From contig NC_080671.1 of assembly GCF_030247195.1 (NCBI RefSeq), forward strand, positions 14,520,843-14,584,842: a stretch of DNA of 64,000 nt, in the 5' to 3' direction. Positions 12,280 through 23,891 of this stretch are shown here, piece by piece. Both the position numbers and the translations under genes were made by a program. The stretch is from Topomyia yanbarensis (lineage: Eukaryota > Arthropoda > Insecta > Diptera > Culicidae). Numbering within the stretch: position 1 is the first letter of the stretch; every line of letters begins with the position of its first letter. The notes below the pieces were generated by a model. It saw nothing but the letters and a program-made list of their open reading frames with translations, did no database searches and was not told the origin of the DNA.

Positions 12280-13420
12280 TTTTCAAACAGTTTTAATTTA
12301 TCCCGTTGGCCTGTTTTTCTTTTTCTTTGTTCAACTTGAGTGGTGTGTTTTTTTCTTTCTGTTGTTTTCCGTTCGAACGTTCGCCGCTGCTACGGGTCCT
12401 GTCGTGATTCCGCCACAACAACATACAGTCTTTAGGAATGATGATGGCTATTCCACCAAGATTTGTTCGAGTTTTGGACACGACGTGTTTATCGTTAAAT
12501 CGTGGCAGAGTGCAGTTTGGTCGTTTTTCGTGTATTTTCTTCTTGAGCGTAATGGTCGCTGCTGTACGTGTCCTTCTGGCTTGGGAGCCCCTCTTGGGAG
12601 AGCCTTTCTGATTAGGTTTTTATGGTTCCGTTTCTTGTTTCCTACGTGCTTTGGCTTGTCAGACACAGTTAATCGTAAAGTTTGTCCGCTTTCTCCGCCC
12701 TGCTTTGACCTGAAAACCGGATCTTCAGCGTTTGGCGAGTTTACCAGGGGAGTCAAAGTTATTTTTCATCAACCAAAGCTCACCCCCCGGTGATTAATCA
12801 TCCTGGGTGGTTAGGCTGATTTTAGTTGTTTCACACCACCGACGGCGATGACAGAGATTCGTTCGGTTCTTGTACTTGGCGTTCCGAGGGAAATGGATTT
12901 CGCTTCGTTTGCTGACTGCTGTTCTATGATTAATTCATTTGATGGTTCTGCTACTTGCGGGTGCCGTGGTGAACATCACCGGAACACACATCGCAGCGCT
13001 CGCACCAAGCCATCTACATCTACTACCGTGACTGCTATTATCACTACTATTGCTACTTGTACTGCTATCGAAGCCACTAGGTCACACCTCGAAACTGCGA
13101 ACGATGAGCTCACGTCTCCGTGGTATGAGCGCCGTTGTCTGCTGGGACTGGGACAACGAAGGCGGCGGAACCGGGGTAGCAACAGCATCTTCTCCTGCCA
13201 GCCTGATTAACATTCTGGAAGCGATGGATGCGGGAGACGTTGCTATCACTTCTGGTATTGCTTCTGGTTGTTGCTCGAAGGCCACGCATTGGAGGCATGA
13301 TCTGGGAATGGAAGCGAGAAATGGGAGGGAAAAAGAATGGTTAGTCAGCTTCGCACATGGGGATTCTGGGGGTTGATGTGAAAAGGTGCAGTTTATAATC
13401 AATAATCCGTCTAGCAATGT
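12280..13420 (-). promoter_or_regulatory. Upstream region of Shaw (probable 5' UTR / promoter)
   Basis: The DNA immediately upstream of the Shaw ATG is GC-richer than the surroundings. It has open frames on both strands that share no recognisable domain, as expected for UTR rather than coding sequence. No polypyrimidine-AG acceptor is seen just upstream of the ATG, because the minus strand there is purine-rich. The first coding exon therefore probably continues as 5' UTR. A 62-codon upstream frame on the minus strand (12293-12481) stops 13 nt before the Shaw start. No TATA box or initiator could be assigned with confidence. Confidence 0.5.
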
Positions 13421-14626
13421 GATGAAACTTTTCTTGTAACATCTAGTATGTATTCGTTATTTGAAATTGTACACTATTTATTTGAACAGAAATTTTTCGT
13501 TTTTTTCAATAATTTAATCTTATGCTTTCCAATCAAAAACAGCCACACCATATAATTAGGACGCCAATGGAATGTATTACGAAAAAGTGAGATTTAATTT
13601 TTCGTTCGGATATAATTAAGAGGTTACTGCAAAATGGTTTAAGCTTGAAAATTTTGACACGTGAAAAATTGCCCTTTGACATACCAGAAGTCGAGTTCAC
13701 ATTTTTGAAGCCAAATGTCTTAGGAATGCATGAAATGTTGATGTTTTATTTTTCTTAATGGATGTCGCCTTTCTAATGTCGTTTTCGTTTTTGACTGCGC
13801 ACTACACCGGTGTAGTGGGTGCTACACTCATTCAAACTTGGGTGTAATCAGTCTATCTCTTTTTTGCACTAAATCGGTGTAGCATCAGGTAAAAACGAAA
13901 CGAAGACTTTGGAGCTTCAGCTCAGGGAGGGACTTATCGCGAATATTTTTTGACAGCAGATTTAGATGTTTCAAGCGTTTGGTCTGTGAAATTTCTAATC
14001 ACATATGCTCTCCAGCGATACCATAAATTTGTTTATTCTAAAGTCCGCGAAATCGTCTATTGTAATATATTCTATATAAATACAAGTGTTCCACAGATAA
14101 GTATCCTTTTTTCTATTTTTTCTAAATTTCAAATTCATCTCACTTTCCCTCCTCTTAAACTATCTTGGGTAGCTAGGACCACATAATAATGTCAGCTAAT
14201 TGTCATCCCACACGACCAACATCCTCTCTGGCTCAATGGAGGTTAATTAAAATATTTCGCCAGATAATTTTGATGGCAAAACTAAAGCCGACAAATCGTT
14301 TTATTCACAAATTACCTTAATCAAAAATAATTCCGACCGTGACCGATATCGACAAGGTCAGACAAGATATTAGTGACCTTGACCAGGTAAACAAGATTGC
14401 TCGTTGCCAGCTTTTTACGGGGTTCGTGTCTACGTACCTTCTAGACAATTGGATATTGATGGCGTAGTTTCGTATAGGGGGCTTAATTTCAAAGATCTTC
14501 TGAAGTATAGGGTTGGTTCCTTAATGTCTCTACAGTGAAAGTTTACAGAGCAATAAGGGATTAAGGGCAAAACGGTACAATGTGATCGGAGAGCTAAAAA
14601 ACGTGGAATCAATTATTATCTTTGGT
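13421..14626. other. Non-coding stretch, no gene recognised
   Basis: AT-rich DNA upstream of Shaw. It holds an 18-bp perfect palindrome at 13800-13817 and otherwise only short open frames without recognisable domains. Confidence 0.45.
13800..13817. repeat. Perfect 18-bp palindrome
   Basis: CACTACACCGGTGTAGTG is fully self-complementary. A related half-site (CGGTGTAGC) lies about 65 bp downstream. It could be a MITE terminus or a binding site; nothing in the sequence decides between them. Confidence 0.7.
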
Positions 14627-15121
14627 TATAGAGTTATGGTGTTTTCGGAAGAGTCGGTGTATGGCACTTAGCGCTTTTTTTGTTGAATCATACTAGTTCG
14701 GAATTCAGTCGCTAGGACGGCGCTGTTATCAACTTTTTAATGAAGCGAGATAGAAATGTGGTGTCTTCGAGAAAGTTGTAGGTCCCATAATTTTAAATAT
14801 ATCTTCTGAAGATGTAACCTTTTTAGGTCCTGTATGTTTCGAGATGGAGAAGGTTTTAGTTTAAACATTTACTTATAGATTATGTTTTCAAAAATGCGCC
14901 TTATTTCAAAACCTGTAAGACCTACAAAGTTGGTGTCTTCGGAAGATGTATTTATATTAACCTGACATACAACTTTGCCGTAGACACCATCTTTCTATCT
15001 CGTTCTAGTAAAAAGTTGATAACAGTGCCGCCCTAGTGCCTGAATTCCGAGCTAATATGAAATGATCAAATAAACCACTAAATGTCAACAACAACTTTGC
15101 GAAAGACACCATAATTCTAAA
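14627..15121. mobile_element. Foldback element with ~200-bp inverted arms
   Basis: The left arm begins GAGTTATGGTGTTTTCGG and contains TTCGGAATTCAG and CTGTTATCAACTTTTTA, then GGTGTCTTCGAGAAAGTTG. The right arm, read on the other strand, repeats these in the same order, including CTCGGAATTCAG, CTGTTATCAACTTTTTA and GGTGTCTACGGCAAAGTTG. Arms of about 200 bp surround a short centre. No transposase is encoded. The shared core links it to the element at 533-671. Confidence 0.7.
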
Positions 15122-15396
15122 ACGCAAAATAATGAAAGGATGTGTGAATTGTGGGTTAGCCCCTTTTGGACTCTAGGTACCCCCGGGGTAAGCCCCTCAA
15201 ATTACGAAAATGCTCGTGAATTGAAAAGTAGTACATGGGTCAATGAACTACTAATAAAATAATATATTTTTACAATAAAAACAATGTTAATTTGGAAATG
15301 CGGAAGTTTTTTTCATTTCCTGTAAAAAATGCAAAATGTGGTTAAGCCCCTTTTGGACGCCAGCCATTCATGTAGTTTACATTTAAAACTTTCATT
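15122..15396. other. Short spacer with a repeated 17-bp motif
   Basis: TTAGCCCCTTTTGGAC at about 15156 recurs as TTAAGCCCCTTTTGGAC at about 15343. Nothing else is recognised between the foldback element and the LINE relics. Confidence 0.4.
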
Positions 15397-15429
15397 GTGA
15401 GAATTCCTCCTCGCGAGAGGAATGGCTGC

Positions 15430-15705
15430 ATGAAGCGACAACATGAAGAATACGTAGTTTATTACCCTGACGGTTCTTTTCTGGAGGGCCGAGGCGGTGC
15501 TGGAATCTATTGTCGCGAAATGAGATTAAACCAGTCTTATCCGCTTAGTAGATATTGTCCAGTATTTCAAGCAAAAATCTTCACGATTCTGTGTGGCGTA
15601 CAATAGGCACTTCAACAGGAAATTTTTGGTAAAAGAATCTATTTTTGCTCTGATAGTCAGGCTGCCCTGAAAACACTTAGTTCGGCAGATTCGAGATCGG
15701 AATTA
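15430..15705 (+). pseudogene. LINE RNase H domain, N-terminal half (interrupted by insertion)
   Basis: The translation shows a retrotransposon RNase H. The first catalytic aspartate is in YYPDGSF (usual form YTDGS). GGAGIYCRE and the helix YCPVFQAKIFTI follow, in which the usual catalytic Glu is Lys. After a stop codon comes the second aspartate block YFCSDSQAALKTLSSADSRS. The reading ends abruptly in SEL at 15705. The continuation (VIACRTQIEAV) resumes at 17153 after an inserted Jockey-type element. Catalytic changes and stops show the domain is dead. RNase H domains of this kind belong to LINE clades such as I, R1, Loa and Outcast; the exact clade was not determined. Confidence 0.75.
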
Positions 15706-15710
15706 ATAAG

Positions 15711-17152
15711 TCGAGTAAGACGAGCCGACGTCTTGAAGGCTCTGACTGTTGTTGATTCGTCGAAAGGGCCTGGCCCCAATCATCTCCCGCCCCAATTTAT
15801 TAATGGCTGCCCCCACGTGTTGTCTCTTCCGGCGTGCATCATTTTGATTCATTCTCGCCTGGAACGAAGCTGCAATCTTTCCCATCCATAATGCGGGAAA
15901 TATTTGCAATATCGGAAATTACAGAGGTATCTCATTATTAAACTGTCTCTCCAAAGTTCTCGAATGGTTGGTCACATCACGTATGCAGTTGCATCCCACA
16001 TTATCTCGAAGTATCAACACGGGTTTGTCACGAAACGATCAACAACTTCTAACCGAGAAGCGTTATTAGGAGGACGCAATTTATATCGATTTTTCAAAAG
16101 CTAAAGTATCGTACAACATCGCAATCTTGAAATTTAAACATTTAGGGTTTTCCACCTGGCTGACTAACTGGTTGTAGTCTTATCTTTCCGATCGCTCGAC
16201 ATTCGTGAGTATTAATGTAACGCGATCAAGCACATTCAGAACACCCAAAAGTGTCCCACAAGGCAGTCATCTGGGCCCGCTTATTGTTATTTTATTTATT
16301 AACGATATCTGTAATCGCATCAAGTCTGGAAAATTTCTATACGCAGTCGATCTCAAAATCTTCTGAACTCTTACTTCGGCACTTGCCACCGTAGTATTTC
16401 AAGAAGATATCTGTGTTATTCATAAATGGTGCACGTTTAACGGAATGGAAGTCAACGTTAATAAATGCGAAGTAGTCAGTTTCGGACGCTTACTTACTTA
16501 CGGACGCTTACTTACTACAAAGACTTACTTACTACAAAGAATAACAATTGACGCTTACTTACTACAAAGAATAACAATTGAAAGCGTCGACTTAATCCGT
16601 GGCACGGGAGTGCTTCTCGATAGGAAGTTGAGCTTATGCTACCATATCACTGCCACAACTGCTAAGGCTTTAGGAATGCTATGCTTCTTAAAGCGGAACA
16701 CCGCGGACTTCGACTTCGGACTGTTTAAAGTGACCGTCTAGAACGTATACAACGGTGTTTCGTACGATTTGCTCTCAGGAAACTTCCATGGAATGATCCA
16801 GTTATATTGCCTTCTTACGCCGATAGATGTATGCTACTCGGTCTGCAGACTCTGGCGACTCACTGTATCTTCCTGCAGGGAGTTTTTGTTTTCGACTTGC
16901 TGTTAGGTATTATCGACATCCCTGATCTTCTCTCGGGCGTTAATTTTTATTTGTTGTGGATCCCTAGACACCGTACTGCATATAGACAAAATAATCCACT
17001 GGAGATGTTGCCGCAGATTTAACGAAACTTCTTAATTGTTTGATTTTAACACCTCCGAGCATATAGGTATAAGTTATTAATAAAAAATATATAGTTTTAA
17101 AAGGTTTCTGTATGGTGTATACCGTAGATTAGAAATAAATTAATAAATAAAA
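15711..17152 (+). mobile_element. 5'-truncated Jockey-type LINE, RT domain and 3' tail
   Basis: Blocks of a Jockey-type RT occur in order with several frame breaks. These are VDSSKGPGPNHLPPQFING (about 15760), NYRGISL-like and WLVTS (about 15920-15975), YQHGFVTKRSTTSN (about 16012), an IDFSKA-like segment (about 16085), VPQGSHLGPL (about 16252) and the catalytic box LYAVDLKIF (about 16340). The canonical YADD has become YAVD, so an essential Asp is lost. GMEVNVNKCEVVSF and LLDRKLSLCYHITATTAKA follow, then thumb and C-terminal blocks to about 17020. The element ends in an AATAAATTAATAAATAAA tail at about 17133-17150, directly before resumption of the interrupted RNase H. It starts mid-ORF2, as expected for 5' truncation during target-primed reverse transcription. 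Target duplications were not proved. Confidence 0.75.
16484..16581 (+). repeat. Micro-duplication inside the Jockey RT
   Basis: Nested tandem copies of CGCTTACTTACT and of CTTACTTACTACAAAGA (the latter partly extended by ATAACAATTG) replace the normal RT sequence after VVSF. The reading frame stays open across them. It is a local slippage expansion in a dead element. Confidence 0.75.
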
Positions 17153-17590
17153 GTGATCGCATGTCGAACTCAAATCGAAGCAGTTTGCATTTCAAAATGA
17201 TATCTACCTTCTGTGGGTACCCGGTCATTCCGATATTACTGGAAATGAATAGACGGATGAATTGGCTTGAGCTACTGACTTTTTTGGTCCAGAACCAGTT
17301 CTACCACTTTCGATAAGTTGGATAAAGCACAAGACTCGTTCTTGAGCTGCATCCGTATACTTGCTCGATAACTTGTGCGCAGTACAGCATTTAGTTTTTT
17401 CGTTAAATCATCACCTTCGACCGCAGTTGACAGTAACCGGTTCCACTTTGATATTCGGATTGCACTTAGCAGTTGTGAGAATTATCCGCGTACTTTTAAA
17501 TCATTCGAACCAGCATTTTTTCAGCTTCCGAGTTGACGCTGATGCATTTTTGAGCAGCTGTGCATTTTTTCGTTACGTTGCACTATAAAA
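17153..17590 (+). pseudogene. LINE RNase H domain, C-terminal half
   Basis: The frame resumes exactly where 15705 stopped (VIACRTQIEAVC), then gives YLLWVPGHSDITGNE, the conserved His block, and after a TAG stop TDELA, containing the last catalytic aspartate. ISWIKHKTRS and a decayed C-terminus follow. The two halves rejoin to one RNase H reading in order, which shows that 15711-17152 was inserted into this older element. The last ~200 bp are only weakly assigned. Confidence 0.72.
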
Positions 17591-17599
17591 AAATAGACC

Positions 17600-19190
17600 G
17601 ATCGGAAATGTTTACAAACAACCAAATTCTTTAAAAGCATTCATATTGGACTACTGGGAGTGCTGCTATAGCCAAATTGAAGTTTAGTATTTCTAAATGA
17701 TCTAGCCTTTAAAACTAAATATTTGCAGGTCATCACGATGGCACCACAGAGCAGTCTTACAAACAATGGCATGGATTGAATACACCAAAGATCAATTGTC
17801 CTAGGTAACTTCCTTGAGTAAAACCTATAGACATTTCATCTAAGATTGAGCCAACCCTATATTGTAAAATATCGAATTTCAACCAACAGCCCAACAAATG
17901 GAAAACATAGCATATTGTCGCATATCAACAGGCTGACCTTCAATGTAAGCATCTACTCGGACTTGTGCTAGTTTTCCTTTTAAATATTCTTTTGGTGTTT
18001 TTCTGATAATGGCGACTTCAACAGTGGCGCTGAAATGGCCTCGAGGGATGAGCTGGAATTTTCTTAATCACTTAATTGTATAATTAATCGGTGAAAAGCA
18101 AAGGATATCAATTAAAAGGTAGCCCAGTAGACCTTCCGAAAAACTTAACAAAAATTCTACTGACTGACTGCGTATGTTTGGACAAATGCTAGGTGGTATT
18201 CGCATATCTTATCTTCAAATCAGCAGTCATGCAAGGAATCATTATTGGGACAACACTGTACATGTTGTTTTTCGGAGATTCAGCATGTATATATTGTGAT
18301 GTTGAGCGTAAACCAGTATATATAAATGAATTGAATTTTTATCTTGTTATCCACTTAAACGAAGACTGCACCTGCCTGAAAAAGCTTCTGGTGTGGCTTT
18401 GAGAAACAGAAACTTCCGCTATTGTAATGCGAATGCAAAATCATGCAGCTTTTAAAACTCAACTTGATGCTGACGCTGAAGATGATGCTGAGGATAATGG
18501 TAACTCAGGTTGTTATCCAGTTGATCATTTTAAAAGTTTAAAGTCAAGACCAGAAAATTGCCCTTGACATGAAACAGAAAACTATTTCTGTAATCGGTGA
18601 AAACAAATTGAAAACTCATTGAGATCGTGAAATCTCCTTTAGTGTATTCAATTTGATGTTTCGCCAAAGAAATTTTAACAATAAAATCAAAACAAAATTT
18701 TAAAATATTATTTGATAATTATAACCTAAAATCAAAATAAGACTCCACACATAAGAATGTTGTGTCGTTTATCTGTTATTCTGAAATTTGATTTGGATCG
18801 GGAAGTAGCACGATTATATAATATAGTACTACAACTGAAAATACTTTCTTATGTTGCAGTATTAACAAATCTGCTTATAGTATTCTGATCGGTTTCATCA
18901 CAACTGTTAACAAAGTGTAAAATGAACGAAAAATAACAAACTTTCGATTTAGTGTGCATTGTTTCAAGAACAAAGATAATGTAGTAGTTTTCGAAATAGT
19001 GCTGGTTTGAACCAACACCACGCTTATTGATTTCAAATTTGTTTCATGCGAGCTTGTTTCATCTTCGTGAGTCTTTTCTGACAGTCAAAATGCAGCTTAG
19101 GCTTATGGAAGCCGGCTATCTTTAGTATAATCGCCTATATAGGGATGATATTCCACAGATTACACTAAGCTGAAATATTTGTTTTGCAGA
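17600..19190. other. Non-coding stretch, no gene recognised
   Basis: AT-rich sequence between LINE relics. It may contain decayed element sequence, but no domain is readable. Confidence 0.4.
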
Positions 19191-19195
19191 AATAA

Positions 19196-19651
19196 GTGGT
19201 TGAAAGTGACAGCGTTGAAAGCAAAACTCCGGTGCATATGGAAAATGACAATATGGAGGTAAGGCTACATGACCTATCACCACGTACTCCTCGTGAGCCA
19301 ATTGAAAAATACATGCCGCAATTTGGAGAAGTAAAATCTGTTATTCCTGATACTAGGAGAAACTGCTTCCTGGGTATGCAGGTCGAAAGACCTATTCCCG
19401 CCTACTTCACTATAGAACTTAAACCTCACGGAACTATTATTAAACAAACTGCGTTATGCAGCCATGAAGAGCAGAATCCTAATCGTGAGAAGAATGCCGA
19501 CTCATCCACGGCACACTTATTTAAAACACAGGCTTTAATAGCATTATCTGAACCACAAACGGTTGTCAACTTTGTAGCAGCTGTGCTGGCCCTAAAGCTA
19601 TCTGCACAGCACAGCATCAAGCACCCCAACTTCAACAGCCAGCACAATTAA
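19196..19651 (+). pseudogene. Gag-like ORF1 fragment of a LINE
   Basis: The frame from the second Met contains VRLHDLSPRTPREPIEKYM, then FGEVKSVIPDTRRN, and ERPIPAYFTIELKPHGTI. This is the nucleic-acid-binding Gag-like (RRM-like) part that precedes the zinc knuckles in ORF1 of many mosquito LINEs. About ten residues that normally sit between the NCFLG and QVERP blocks are missing. After CSHEEQ the frame lacks the expected CCHC knuckles and runs out without similarity. It is therefore a broken copy, although 151 codons remain open. In the living element ORF1 protein coats the RNA in the RNP. No ORF2 follows directly. Confidence 0.68.
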
Positions 19652-19659
19652 TAAGTAGG

Positions 19660-20222
19660 CGACTTAACAAATGTTTTCCTATCGCGAAAGAGGCGTAATC
19701 GAAAGCTGTGTGCTCGAGATCCAATGGATATATTTGTTTTAAATGATTTATATTTTTAGTTACATAACTATTGTAGATATTTGCGGTTCCGTTAAGTTAT
19801 CGCAACGAACCATGCGAACGAATTATAAAAAAAAGTTATTGCATTCAAGGACGATGCGATTTGTTTCATTATTCGCCACTATCGAAATATGAACAGTGTT
19901 AGAAATTGGGCTTGCGAATTCGACGCTACTAATTTTACTAAATTTTAAAATCGTGTTTAAGATATAGCCGGCTGGAGCCGCCTATGATTTCAACTAGACC
20001 CGATTAATAAGTTTGTAAAAACCTGGGGTGGTCGCACAAGCTCAAGCTTTATACTACCCTGCATTCTAAATTTTAAGATATTCTCAAAAATGTTTTCCCT
20101 GGTATTACAAAATTTTAAAAACTTTTAAATGAACAAAATAGAAATAGAACGCTCCGTATAAAGGAAAGATCCAGAATAAAAAATCGCTGCTACTTATCCG
20201 ACAACCTTTTCAAATAAGATTA
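19660..20222. other. Non-coding stretch, no gene recognised
   Basis: AT-rich DNA between the Gag-like relic and the SINE; nothing recognisable. Confidence 0.4.
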
Positions 20223-20232
20223 AACGTAGTCT

Positions 20233-20400
20233 TTTTTTATTTCGATTAAAGAGGTTTTAACCTTAAGGTCATTCGTCTCTTCGAGTTAGAAAAATCTCTT
20301 ATGCAAAATTTCTAACCGCATGTGCGGGGTCAGGACTCGAACCCAGGTGCGCTGCGTACAAGGTAATCGATTTACCAACTACGCTACGCTCACCCCCCAG
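20233..20400 (-). mobile_element. Full-length tRNA-derived SINE with 10-bp target duplication
   Basis: The minus strand begins GGGGGGTGAGCGTAGCGTAG, includes an A-box region TAGTTGGTAAATCG and a B box GGTTCGAGTCC (20333-20343), then CCCCGCACATGCGGTTAGAAA. The body holds GACGAATGACCTTAAGGTTAA and the copy ends in an A-rich tail. AACGTAGTCT occurs exactly at 20223-20232 and again at 20401-20410, a clean target-site duplication that fixes both ends. It is a Pol III-type, non-coding retroposon that relies on a LINE for mobility. The clean duplication suggests fairly recent insertion. Confidence 0.9.
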
Positions 20401-20410
20401 AACGTAGTCT

Positions 20411-23400
20411 AATAAAACACACACAGGCCGAAAGCTTTGTGAAAATGAGACATACAAGCCAATTTCTCAAGTTCCACCAGACATCATTATCTACGACGGT
20501 ATAACAAACATCAATTGCAGATGCAGCCAGGGATAATTGTATGCCAGTTTGTATGTCAAAATATGTCCACAATCCTTCAAGCCTCATTATATGTAGCTAA
20601 CAATCTCTCCTGTCCAATTTCCAGAAACCGACTAACCAGTAGCAGAAACTAATTGCATAAGTGGAAGATTTATGTACCTGAAATCAATTGGGATCACACC
20701 ACCTGTGTATGTGTGTGCGTGCGTTTAAATAGAATAATTGTCAGATTAATTTCGAATGGGGGGATAGATGCTGTTTACTGCTGAAATGTATCATTGCGTC
20801 ATTGGAATATTCGATGCTGCCGGGAGGTTTAAACGCATCCGGAACAAAGAAGCGCAACGATAATGCTAGTATAGGCCAGTGGCGTAAAACAGTGAATCAG
20901 ATACGACATTGCGGGATGGTAGTTGATTCCGTTGCTCGCTTTACAGCATCCACAATGATTGATTGCTCAGTAAAGGTGAATTAGTGGTATGCATATATTA
21001 TTGAAATGGGGGGGGGGGGGTAGTTTGATATCCCGATCTTGTCTGGTTGGGTAATCTAAAACGGATTATGACCAGTTAGTTTATGCGAATGTGTTTGCCT
21101 CGGCGAGTGTAATTGTTTATGTTTGATTCGTGATGGCACAGTTCGTGGAGAGGGTTGAAGTTGGCGCCTGTTTCAGAATTGGGTACGCAATTCAATAGCC
21201 TCTGTAGCGTTTATTTTAAAACGCTGTGAACATTCGGATTTCAATTATCTAAATTGATGACGATTCTGAACAGATATTTCATTCAACAAACAATTCATGA
21301 AGCTTTGTGCTAGGCTGTTTTCATATTAACTAAATGTTTTGTTGGTTATTGAGGGCGGTGAAGCGTAGTTTGCAGTTGATTACACAATATTCCGTTCCAG
21401 TGGCGGCTGTTACAGTCGATCATATTTCATCGTACGAGTTCAGAATTGCACAAAAAACCCCCCTTTAAAATTCATTTTATCAATTTGTTACTAAATAATC
21501 AAATTTAAAAATGAAATAAACTATTATAAGGTTCAATGTGCAGGTTTCAATTGAGAAGGTTGAAAATCGATAGTTGCCTTATTATGCTCGAGAATCAAGA
21601 AACATCAAACAAACATCTATCGGTTGCTGCTTCCTTAGTGTTTCTAATTTGGTACCTGGCGAATCACTTTTTGATGCCCACTTCCCTAATCTGTCGTAAT
21701 CCTAAATCAAAATAGCTATAAAGCTCCCTCGGCTGTTCAGTTCAGCAGCTCTCTTTGAACTCTTGGCGAATGATTCATGCCTTGAAAACATGGTGAAAAC
21801 ACTCAGGTAATGAAATTTTAGGCTACATATATTTTCTCGGTTCGTTAGACCTTTGCCAAAGCAATTTGAAACACTTTGTTCAGAATTAAATTCATGTTCC
21901 ATTTCTGAGGCAAACAATCTTTTTGGTCACTTGATCCTGATTCATGAGCTGATGGATCGACATCTAGGGTCTCAGTGCGGAAAGGGACCGACGAAAAATG
22001 AAACACGAGTAGAAAATCATTTGCCAGTGCAAAACCAGTCGATTTGCTAAATCGTTGAAAGAGTGTTATTTAAGTGGTTAAATGCCAAAAATTTGTGCAG
22101 AGCTGTCTTAATATTCAGGTTATATAGGAATCAGTATATAGGTTCAAGACACAAATACTATAAGCTGGAAGATTTAATATGAATGCATGGCCCTTATCAA
22201 TTTATTTTTCGAGCGTCACACCTTTAATTACAGTCTGCACTTAAACTCAATACCAGCCTTCAAACGATTTATTGATCAACAACGCTTACCATCGAAAACA
22301 TCTGCTCCCACTTCCGAAAAGTACTGCAGCCGGAAAAAGGCTCCGATGTAATTAATTAACATCTAATTAAGATATTTTATCAGTTCCGCTCGTCTTCGAT
22401 AAATCACACAAACGTGGTTTACTTCCGCACATCTCACCCCCATGGCCCAACGATTCCAGCCAAAGTAATAGCAATCAAGAAAAGTTGCAAATCACATCTT
22501 CCTTCCCTCCATCACGGGACACTCACTAAGATGGTATAGCAGCAGGAAGAGGGGATACGTGCTAACCACAGGATTTCAGTTACGCAATCTGTATACGTTC
22601 GAACACAGTCAACTTGACTGTGTTCTACCCGCTACTCGAAGGGTACCGTAAGCACGCGGAAGTGATGAGATTGATCGATGAAATTGTATCGGTTCATAGC
22701 TATGGAATGGGGTGGCAATCGGAGAACTCCTTAACAGCATGAGTAAATTCTTTCGCAGATGCGATCTGATGGAGAAAGTTTATATACACAGGAGAAAGTT
22801 AACGCCGATTATATTTTTGTGTTACGAAATTGTTCGCTCAAAGCAGTAGTAACATAACCTGCAAATCATGCTACCGGCAAGTTCGAAATAAAAATTCAAA
22901 CCTAAATCGTATATGCTTGAATCTGGAATTTTGCAAAAGTTTTCTCAATGTAGCAAAAAATAACTCAGAGTAGCAGTCCAGATGATTAAAGGTACCTTAC
23001 GCTGTTGTATATTATGCTGTGTGAAGGATGAAAGATGAAACAGAAGTGGATGGAAGTGGGAGGAAGAGATTAAGTCAAATCACATTTAATCAGTTTGATG
23101 ATTTGATAAGAATTTAATTAGGCGTAAGTGATCAAATAGGTGGCTTTTCGCATTGTACGCTTGGTTAATAAGCTGCGGGTAAAATTAAATAGTATTTCAC
23201 CATCTGTTGCAATAACAACCACAAGCAGTAATTGTTTTAGAACTAAGAACATTTATGAGGTATTTCCAATCATCTGGTACAACAGTTCATCATTAGAATG
23301 TTTGATTAAGAGAAAAACTGAAAAAATAAAAAGAACGATATTTTCAGTCCAGAATAAGTATCTTTAACTATTCCTTTGTTGACTTTTCTTATTTTGTACT

Positions 23401-23887
23401 TGATCAATAAATTGCGGGTAAAGTTTTATTTCATTAACTATTAATTTAATACCCTAACAAAAATCATCAAGATTGCAACCCTACGCTATATTTTTTCTCT
23501 AGAGAGAAAAATTTAGTTAAAAACTATTTTTTCTCACCTAAGGAGACAATTTTTTAAAGCTGCATTTGCGCATGAAAGAGACAGAACCTTTAACTACATT
23601 AGTTTTAGAATTGGTGGTTTGACTTCGTCTCATCAGAATACGAGACTTACTTAATGCAAGGACAAAACTGGCGCCGAATTAACGAAAGCTCTAAAAACGC
23701 AAACATTATTTGTGTTTATGAGCAAACCCCTAGTCCTGCGTTTGCATAGTCTTAGCACTAAGTTAGTGTCGGATTCTGATGAGCTGAAGTCGAAACCGAA
23801 GTTTGATAACTAATTTAACAATAAAATATTTTCAATGTGTTTGCATTCAAAAGAAGCTATTAGTAAAACAGATTTCCTAGTAATAAC
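20411..23887. other. Long non-coding stretch, no gene recognised
   Basis: AT-rich DNA with only short open frames and no recognised domains or long repeats, apart from a 13-G run at 21008-21020 and a short GT/GC-rich run near 20706-20725. It resembles ordinary intergenic or upstream intron DNA. Confidence 0.45.
21008..21020. repeat. Poly-G run (13 nt)
   Basis: Thirteen consecutive G are seen. It is notable as a potential assembly or replication weak point. Confidence 0.9.
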
Positions 23888-23891
23888 TTAA

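Noticed and set aside
12848..13417. Several overlapping open frames upstream of Shaw
   Set aside because: Frames overlap on both strands, are low in recognisable content and lie where the Shaw 5' UTR or promoter is expected.
19196..19651. Intact host gene of 151 codons
   Set aside because: The readable part matches Gag-like ORF1 of LINEs, with a deletion and no zinc knuckles, so it is a relic.
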